Shown here in pieces: positions 5,504 through 9,399 of a DNA stretch of 9,399 nucleotides. Each line of letters begins with the position of its first letter. The first letter of the stretch is position 1. Below the pieces are notes generated by a model. It was given only the letters and a program-made list of their open reading frames with translations, had not been told where the DNA came from and ran no database searches. The translations under genes and the position numbers were made by a program. Origin of the DNA: Iamia sp035765045 (GTDB lineage: Bacteria; Actinomycetota; Acidimicrobiia; Acidimicrobiales; Iamiaceae); the NCBI GenBank assembly GCA_035765045.1, contig DASTYI010000156.1:1-9399 (forward strand), given 5' to 3'.

Positions 5504-7564
5504 TCAGCCCGCCAGCTCGGCCGGGAGGGGCTCGGCGTGGACGACCACCAGCTCCTGCACGGCCCGGGTGAGGGCGATGTAGAGGAGCCGCCCGGCCGCC
5601 GCCTCGTCGAGGGCCTCCTCGGCGAAGCGGGCGGGTTCGACGACGACCACGCCGTCGAACTCGAGCCCCTTGGCCTCGGCCGGGCTGACCACGCTGACCG
5701 GGGCGCCGGTGACGGCCCGCACCCCCTGGCCGGCGTCGACCCCGGCGGCGACGAGGGCCCGGCCCAGGGCGTCGCGCCGCTCGGGCCCGGGGACGACCAC
5801 GCCCACCGACGACCACGCCGCGGCGAGGTCCTCGACGGCGGCGACGGCGGCGGCCTCCAGCCCGTCGGGATCGGCGACGGCGAGGCGCCGCGGCTCCCGA
5901 CCGCCCACCCGCACCGACCGGGTCGGGGCCAGCCCGGGGGCGACCCGGGGGAGGAGCCGGTCGGCCAGCGCCATCGCCGCCGCCGGCACCCGGTAGCCGA
6001 CCGAGAGGTCCTCGCGCCGGGCCGTGGGCGGCGAGCCCAGGTGGCGCAGGGTCTCGTCCCACGAGGCGGTGGCGGCCGGCTCGGTGGCCTGGGCCAGGTC
6101 GCCGAGGATCGTCATCGACGCCGACGGGCAGCGCCGGGCCAGCGCCCGCAGCGCCATCGGGGAGAGGTCCTGGGCCTCGTCGGCCACGAGGTGGCCGTAG
6201 GTCCGGGGCACGCCGTCGATCCGGTGGACGGCCTCGTCGACCACCACCGCCTCGGCCGCCGTCCAGCGCTCCTCGTCGAGCCTGGGGGCCGCCGCCCGGA
6301 GGAGGAGGGCCTGCTCCTCGGCGTCGAGGATCCCGGTCGCGGCCCGGCGCAGGGCGGTGCGGCTGGTGAGGAGGCGGCGGACGAGGGTGGCGGCGCCGGC
6401 CGACGGCCACAGCGTGGCCAGCGCGGCGCGGAGGTCGGGCGAGGTGCGGATGCCGGCCTCGAGCCCGGGTGGGCCGCCCTCGACGTCGGGGTGGCGGGCC
6501 AGGTGGGCCTCGACGGCCAGGGCGACCAGCCGGGTCCGCACCGCTCCCCGCCCGACCGTCCAGGGCACGCCCCGCCCGGCGATCTCGTCGAGCACGGCGG
6601 CCACGGCGTCGGCGGGGAGCGTGATCCGCCCCCACGGGGTCCCGATCACGACGTCGGCGGTCGGCGGGCGCCGCTGGCCGGTCACCGCCGCCTCGACCAC
6701 CGCAGCCATGCGGGCGTCGCCGAGCAGGGCGGCTCGGGCCGGGCCGTCGACGGCCCGCACGTGCTGGTCGACGGCCCCGGCGACCAGCCGCTCGACCGTG
6801 CTCTGGCGGGCGGCGGCCTCGCCCAGCGACGGGAGCACCTGGCTGATGTAGCGGAGGAAGACGGGGTTCGGCCCGACCACCAGCACGCCGTCGCGGTCGA
6901 GCCGCTCCCGGTGCTCGTAGAGGAGGAAGGCGGCGCGGTGGAGGCCGACCGCCGTCTTCCCCGTCCCCGGCCCGCCCTGGACGATCAGGCAGGTGTCGAG
7001 GTCGGCCCGGATCACCTCGTCCTGCTCGGCGGCGATGGTGGCCACGATGTCGCGCATGGCACCGGTGCGGGACCGCTCCAGCTCGGCCAGCAGGGGGTCG
7101 GGGATGCCGGCGGCCCGGACCTCGCCGGCCAGGTCGGGGTCGTCGAAGACCTCGTCGAAGAGGTCGAGGACGTCCTTGCCGTCGACAAGGAAGCGCCGAC
7201 GGCGGGCCAGCGCCTGGGGGTCGACCGGGGTGGCCCGGTAGAAGGGGATCGACACCGGTGCCCGCCAGTCGACCACGACGGCGTCGCCGGCGGCGTCCTC
7301 GACGTGGCGCCGGCCGACGTGCCAACGGGCGCCCGCCTCCTCGTCGATCCGGCCGAAGACGAGCCCGGGGACGTCGGGGTCGAGGTGGCGCAGCCGCTGG
7401 CCGAGGTGGGCGGCGGCGATCGAGCTGTCGACCTCCCCGTCCTCGCCGGCCCGGCGGGCGGCGTCGGCCACCCGGCGGGTGGTGCTGGCCATGGCGGCCA
7501 GGTGGGCGTAGGCGGCGGCGACGTGGGCCTGCTCGGCGGCCAGGTCGGGGTGGGTCTCGCTCAT
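5504..7564 (-). CDS. helD: HelD/HelR-like RNA polymerase-recycling ATPase (UvrD/Rep-type helicase)
   Basis: A 686-aa superfamily 1 ATPase. The N-terminus (1-60) is helical and matches the coiled-coil arm that HelD proteins insert into the RNA polymerase secondary channel. Walker A is GGPGTGKT (187-194), followed by AVGLHRAAFLLYEHRERL and GVLVVGPNPVFLRYI, stretches typical of HelD as opposed to UvrD. The Walker B is ADEAQDLSP (451-459), motif III ILGDLAQAT (477-485... region), motif IV YRVP (514-517), KGLEFDGVVVVEP (622-634), and LYIALTRAVQEL (651-662). HelD family members dislodge stalled RNA polymerase from nucleic acid; actinobacterial HelR also confers rifamycin tolerance. The length is somewhat short of the roughly 740-760 aa known for mycobacterial and streptomycete members. 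ATG at 7564 has GGAGG seven bases upstream; residues further upstream in frame are antisense-like. It is divergent from the gene at 7715. Confidence 0.9.
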   Translation of the reverse strand: MSETHPDLAAEQAHVAAAYAHLAAMASTTRRVADAARRAGEDGEVDSSIAAAHLGQRLRHLDPDVPGLVFGRIDEEAGARWHVGRRHVEDAAGDAVVVDWRAPVSIPFYRATPVDPQALARRRRFLVDGKDVLDLFDEVFDDPDLAGEVRAAGIPDPLLAELERSRTGAMRDIVATIAAEQDEVIRADLDTCLIVQGGPGTGKTAVGLHRAAFLLYEHRERLDRDGVLVVGPNPVFLRYISQVLPSLGEAAARQSTVERLVAGAVDQHVRAVDGPARAALLGDARMAAVVEAAVTGQRRPPTADVVIGTPWGRITLPADAVAAVLDEIAGRGVPWTVGRGAVRTRLVALAVEAHLARHPDVEGGPPGLEAGIRTSPDLRAALATLWPSAGAATLVRRLLTSRTALRRAATGILDAEEQALLLRAAAPRLDEERWTAAEAVVVDEAVHRIDGVPRTYGHLVADEAQDLSPMALRALARRCPSASMTILGDLAQATEPAATASWDETLRHLGSPPTARREDLSVGYRVPAAAMALADRLLPRVAPGLAPTRSVRVGGREPRRLAVADPDGLEAAAVAAVEDLAAAWSSVGVVVPGPERRDALGRALVAAGVDAGQGVRAVTGAPVSVVSPAEAKGLEFDGVVVVEPARFAEEALDEAAAGRLLYIALTRAVQELVVVHAEPLPAELAG

Positions 7565-7590
7565 CAGATGGCCTCCGGGGACGCGCGATG

Positions 7591-7620
7591 GCACCCCCCA
7601 TCCGTGAGGACGGGGGGTGT
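7591..7620 (-). promoter_or_regulatory. Strong hairpin in the helD 5' leader
   Basis: CACCCCCC (7592-7599) and GGGGGGTG (7612-7619) form eight perfect pairs. After one mismatch, TCC (7601-7603) and GGA (7608-7610) add three more around a four-base loop. It ends 27 bases upstream of the helD ATG. Read on the plus strand the loop is GTGA, a GNRA tetraloop; on the helD strand it is TCAC. There is no T-tract, so this is not a standard terminator. It may be a leader regulatory structure, an mRNA stabiliser or a protein-binding operator. Confidence 0.6.
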
Positions 7621-7631
7621 GAGGGCCCGAG

Positions 7632-7657
7632 ACGGTACCCGGCCGGGCGTAGGCCGG
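7632..7657 (-). promoter_or_regulatory. Possible helD -10 box and adjacent inverted repeat
   Basis: TACCGT (7637-7632, minus strand) fits TAnnnT and would put the helD transcript start near 7625, just before the hairpin at 7591-7620. Immediately upstream CCGGCC (7639-7644) and GGCCGG (7652-7657) form a six-base inverted repeat with a seven-base spacer, placed where the spacer and -35 would be, so it could be an operator. No good -35 hexamer was seen. Confidence 0.3.
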
Positions 7658-7685
7658 TCGGCCCGTTTCCCCGCGATCCCTGTAT

Positions 7686-7696
7686 CTCACGGTGAG
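7686..7696. promoter_or_regulatory. Perfect inverted repeat CTCAC-G-GTGAG, possible operator
   Basis: A perfect five-base inverted repeat around one G lies between the divergent helD and 7715 genes, 19 bases before the GTG at 7715. It would overlap the -35 region of a promoter for the plus-strand gene. A transcription factor site is plausible; an 11-bp palindrome can also occur by chance. Confidence 0.35.
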
Positions 7697-7702
7697 TGAA
7701 CC

Positions 7703-7708
7703 GATAGC
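7703..7708 (+). promoter_or_regulatory. Possible -10 box for the gene at 7715
   Basis: GATAGC sits six bases before the GTG at 7715, the distance expected for a leaderless transcript. No Shine-Dalgarno precedes this GTG. The hexamer is a partial match to TATAAT and no -35 was seen. Confidence 0.3.
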
Positions 7709-7714
7709 CGAGCG

Positions 7715-8842
7715 GTGACCACTCTCGGCGTTCCCGACGGCGACGACCCCATGGCCCCCGCCACCCCCCGGGTCGACGGCCGGGCCCCGGCGGTCGACGG
7801 CCGCCCGCCGACCCCCCGCCCCCCGGCCGCCCCGCCCCCCCGCCGCACCCCTCCCGCCCCCCGGCCCCCGGCTGCCCCCACCGGCGACACCTCCGCACCC
7901 GCCCCGTCGCCCGCGCCCGCCGGCGAGACGTCCCGGCCTGCCTCGTCGGCCGCGCCCGCGGGCGGTGGTCCGGCGATCCGGCCGGGGGGACGACGGGCGC
8001 TGGCCCGGGGTGCGGGCGGCGGCGGCCCGGTCGTCCCGAGGGGGGCGGTGGCCACGGCGCCGGCGCCGGGCGAGGAGCGTGGCGGGAGCGCGGTGCGGGC
8101 GACTGTGGCGGAGGCGGTGGCGGCCACTGCGGCGAGCGCCGGCTCGATCGCCGATCGGGCCCGCGGGCGCAGCCTGGCCCAGCCGCCGCTGCCGCCGCAC
8201 CCGGGGCTCGGGCCGACCCGGCGCCGGCTGACCGTGCCCCCGCCCAGCCCGCCGTTCGTCGAGGCCGACATCCCGTTCCACTGGCAGGCCCGCCTGCCCA
8301 GCGCCATCGGCCGCCGGGTGACGATCCAGGTCGGGGACGGGAAGCTCGACCTCGGCGGCACCGTCGTCGCCATCGAGGACGTGCGCGACGCCCGCTTCAA
8401 GCTCCAGGTCGAGGCCGCCTTGTTCCGCCGGGCCGCCTCGGCCCGCATGACGGTGGCCCTGGCCCTCGAGGACGGCTCGCACGTGCGGGTCTCGGCCCGC
8501 AACGCCGCCTCGCAGCGCCGGGCCGCCGAGATCGTCGAGACGCTGACCTACCTGTGGACCCTCCTCAGCGACACCGCCGGCGCCGACGCCCGCCAGCTGT
8601 TCGTCGAGAAGATCGACCGGGGGGCCGAGGTCCAGGTCGGGCGGCTGCGCCTCACCGGCATCGGGATCGCCTGGAAGCGCAACCCGATCGCCCGGTGGGG
8701 CACGATCGGCGACCCCCGCCGTGAGGGCCTCGACGTGGTCATCCCCGTCACCGACGGCGAGCCGATCGTCGTCCCGCTCACCGCGGATGACGCCTATCAG
8801 CTCCCCACCCTGGTCCCGCTCCTGCGCCAGCGCTTCGCCTGA
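7715..8842 (+). CDS. Protein of unknown function with Pro/Ala-rich N-terminus and conserved-looking C-terminal domain
   Basis: A 375-aa protein I do not recognise. Residues 1 to about 180 are low complexity: Pro/Ala/Arg-rich to about 90, then Gly/Ala-rich, with no signal peptide or membrane helix, so probably disordered. From FVEADIPFHW (starting at 181) to the end is a compact domain of about 195 residues with regular beta-strand-like alternation (RRVTIQVGDGKLDLGGTVVA, MTVALALEDGSHVRVSAR), a helix RRAAEIVETLTYLWTLL, and a last strand pair around GLDVVIPVTDG and IVVPLTADDAY. This could be a pleckstrin-like or other beta-sandwich fold, but that is a guess. Start is GTG at 7715; ATG at 7751 or a later GTG are alternatives, as the N-terminal half has weak coding character. 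It is divergent from helD, so shared regulation is possible. Confidence 0.72.
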   Translation: MTTLGVPDGDDPMAPATPRVDGRAPAVDGRPPTPRPPAAPPPRRTPPAPRPPAAPTGDTSAPAPSPAPAGETSRPASSAAPAGGGPAIRPGGRRALARGAGGGGPVVPRGAVATAPAPGEERGGSAVRATVAEAVAATAASAGSIADRARGRSLAQPPLPPHPGLGPTRRRLTVPPPSPPFVEADIPFHWQARLPSAIGRRVTIQVGDGKLDLGGTVVAIEDVRDARFKLQVEAALFRRAASARMTVALALEDGSHVRVSARNAASQRRAAEIVETLTYLWTLLSDTAGADARQLFVEKIDRGAEVQVGRLRLTGIGIAWKRNPIARWGTIGDPRREGLDVVIPVTDGEPIVVPLTADDAYQLPTLVPLLRQRFA

Positions 8843-8894
8843 GCCCCGGGGCGCCGGCGGCAGGGCAGGTGTCGGGCCCGGGTGACGGCGGGTC

Positions 8895-8900
8895 TACGGT
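8895..8900 (+). promoter_or_regulatory. TACGGT -10-like box before the second enoyl-CoA hydratase gene
   Basis: TACGGT is followed by eight bases and the ATG at 8909, with no Shine-Dalgarno. The stretch TCTAnGGTCCGG is shared with the region before 4706. This suggests a leaderless transcript from a recurrent promoter class. Confidence 0.5.
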
Positions 8901-8908
8901 CCGGGCCG

Positions 8909-9399
8909 ATGCCCATCCACGTCGACACCCACGCCGATGCCGTCCGCCTCGTCACCATCGACCGGCCCGAGCGCCGCAACGCCATCGACGCCGACCACGT
9001 CGAGGCGCTCACCGAGGCGGTGACGGGGGCCCCGGCCGGCACCCGGGCCCTCGTGCTGCGGGGGGTCGACGGCCACTTCTGCGCCGGCGCCGACCTCAAG
9101 GGGATCGAGGGCCCCGAGTTCGCCGTCCTGCTGCGAGGCCTGCTCCACGGCCTGCGCGACGCCCCCTTCGCCTGCATCGCCGCCGTCGAGGGCGCCGCCC
9201 TCGGGGCCGGCACCCAGCTGGCGGTGTCGTGCGACCTGCGCACCACCACCGAGGACGCCACCTTCGGCATCCCGGCGGCCAAGCTCGGCCTGATGGTCGA
9301 CCTCTGGACCGTCCAGCGGCTGGCCGCCCTGGCCGGCCAGGGCGTGGCCCGGACGATGCTGCTGGCCGCCGACACCCTCTCGGGCGCCGACGCCTTCCG
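8909..9399 (+). CDS. Enoyl-CoA hydratase/isomerase family protein, truncated by the window end
   Basis: The first 163 residues of a second crotonase-fold protein; the 3' end lies beyond the window. It has RLVTIDRPERRNAID (13-27), the oxyanion-hole loop FCAGADLKGI (57-66), GAALGAGTQLAVSCD (95-109) and FGIPAAKLGLMVD (119-131). Set against rat mitochondrial hydratase, the Glu144 position is Gln103 and the Glu164 position is Ala123, so both catalytic glutamates are missing although the CoA and oxyanion features remain. Standard hydration of enoyl-CoA is therefore unlikely; another crotonase-type reaction or a binding role, as for some mycobacterial EchA proteins, is possible. ATG at 8909 is chosen because the protein aligns with the family from its first residues and a TACGGT box lies eight bases upstream. 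It lies 66 bases after the unknown gene; that gap holds the palindrome GCCCCGGGGC (8843-8852). Confidence 0.9.
   Translation, partial: MPIHVDTHADAVRLVTIDRPERRNAIDADHVEALTEAVTGAPAGTRALVLRGVDGHFCAGADLKGIEGPEFAVLLRGLLHGLRDAPFACIAAVEGAALGAGTQLAVSCDLRTTTEDATFGIPAAKLGLMVDLWTVQRLAALAGQGVARTMLLAADTLSGADAF

Noticed and set aside
7565..7714. Rifamycin-associated element upstream of helD
   Set aside because: I looked for the streptomycete palindrome associated with helR and saw no matching sequence on either strand.
7565..8482. Upstream extension of the helD frame through the divergent region
   Set aside because: It crosses a promoter-like intergenic region and is antisense to the 7715 gene; ATG 7564 with GGAGG is the natural start.
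8843..8852. GCCCCGGGGC as a terminator after the 7715 gene
   Set aside because: It is a perfect palindrome but has no loop or T-tract, and such GC palindromes are expected by chance at this base composition.
8797..9375. Minus-strand 192-codon frame at the right end
   Set aside because: It opposes a clear crotonase-fold gene on the plus strand and has no recognisable domain.

Overview
This is a very GC-rich window (third codon positions almost all G or C) with GTG/ATG starts, strong codon bias and a mycofactocin locus. It fits a high-GC actinobacterium. The mix of mycofactocin genes, a HelD-type helicase, enoyl-CoA hydratase paralogues and TAnGGT-type start-proximal boxes suggests Acidimicrobiia, but that lineage call is inference. 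No rRNA, tRNA, IS element or CRISPR array was seen.

Layout, left to right. Positions 58-159 hold two tandem 51-bp units, each able to fold into a hairpin. On the minus strand, 163-2993 is a compact operon read right to left: mftA (39-aa precursor peptide ending IDGMCGVY), mftB (peptide chaperone), mftC (radical SAM/SPASM enzyme) and mftD (FMN enzyme). MftB presents MftA to MftC, which decarboxylates the C-terminal Tyr and cross-links Val-Tyr; after proteolysis (MftE in other organisms, not in this window) MftD oxidises the released core to premycofactocin. Just upstream on the same strand is a 105-aa coiled-coil protein with a C-terminal membrane anchor (3072-3389).

Divergent from that, on the plus strand, lie an ArsB/SLC13-like permease (3504-4694) and a close-packed enoyl-CoA hydratase/isomerase-family gene (4706-5503). 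The latter converges, with no spacing at all, on a minus-strand HelD/HelR-like RNA-polymerase-associated ATPase (5504-7564). A 150-bp divergent intergenic region carrying several inverted repeats separates helD from a plus-strand gene of unknown function (7715-8842) that has a long Pro/Ala-rich N-terminus. The window ends inside a second enoyl-CoA hydratase-family gene (8909 onward) that lacks both canonical catalytic glutamates.

The minus-strand genes mftA, mftC, mftD, the coiled-coil gene and helD have visible Shine-Dalgarno sequences; mftB does not and may rely on coupling. The plus-strand genes instead start a few bases after -10-like boxes, suggesting leaderless transcripts. The parts most worth a second look are the hairpin repeats that end the mft cluster, the mft core without mftE/F/R nearby, the structured leader of helD, and the non-canonical enoyl-CoA hydratase paralogues.
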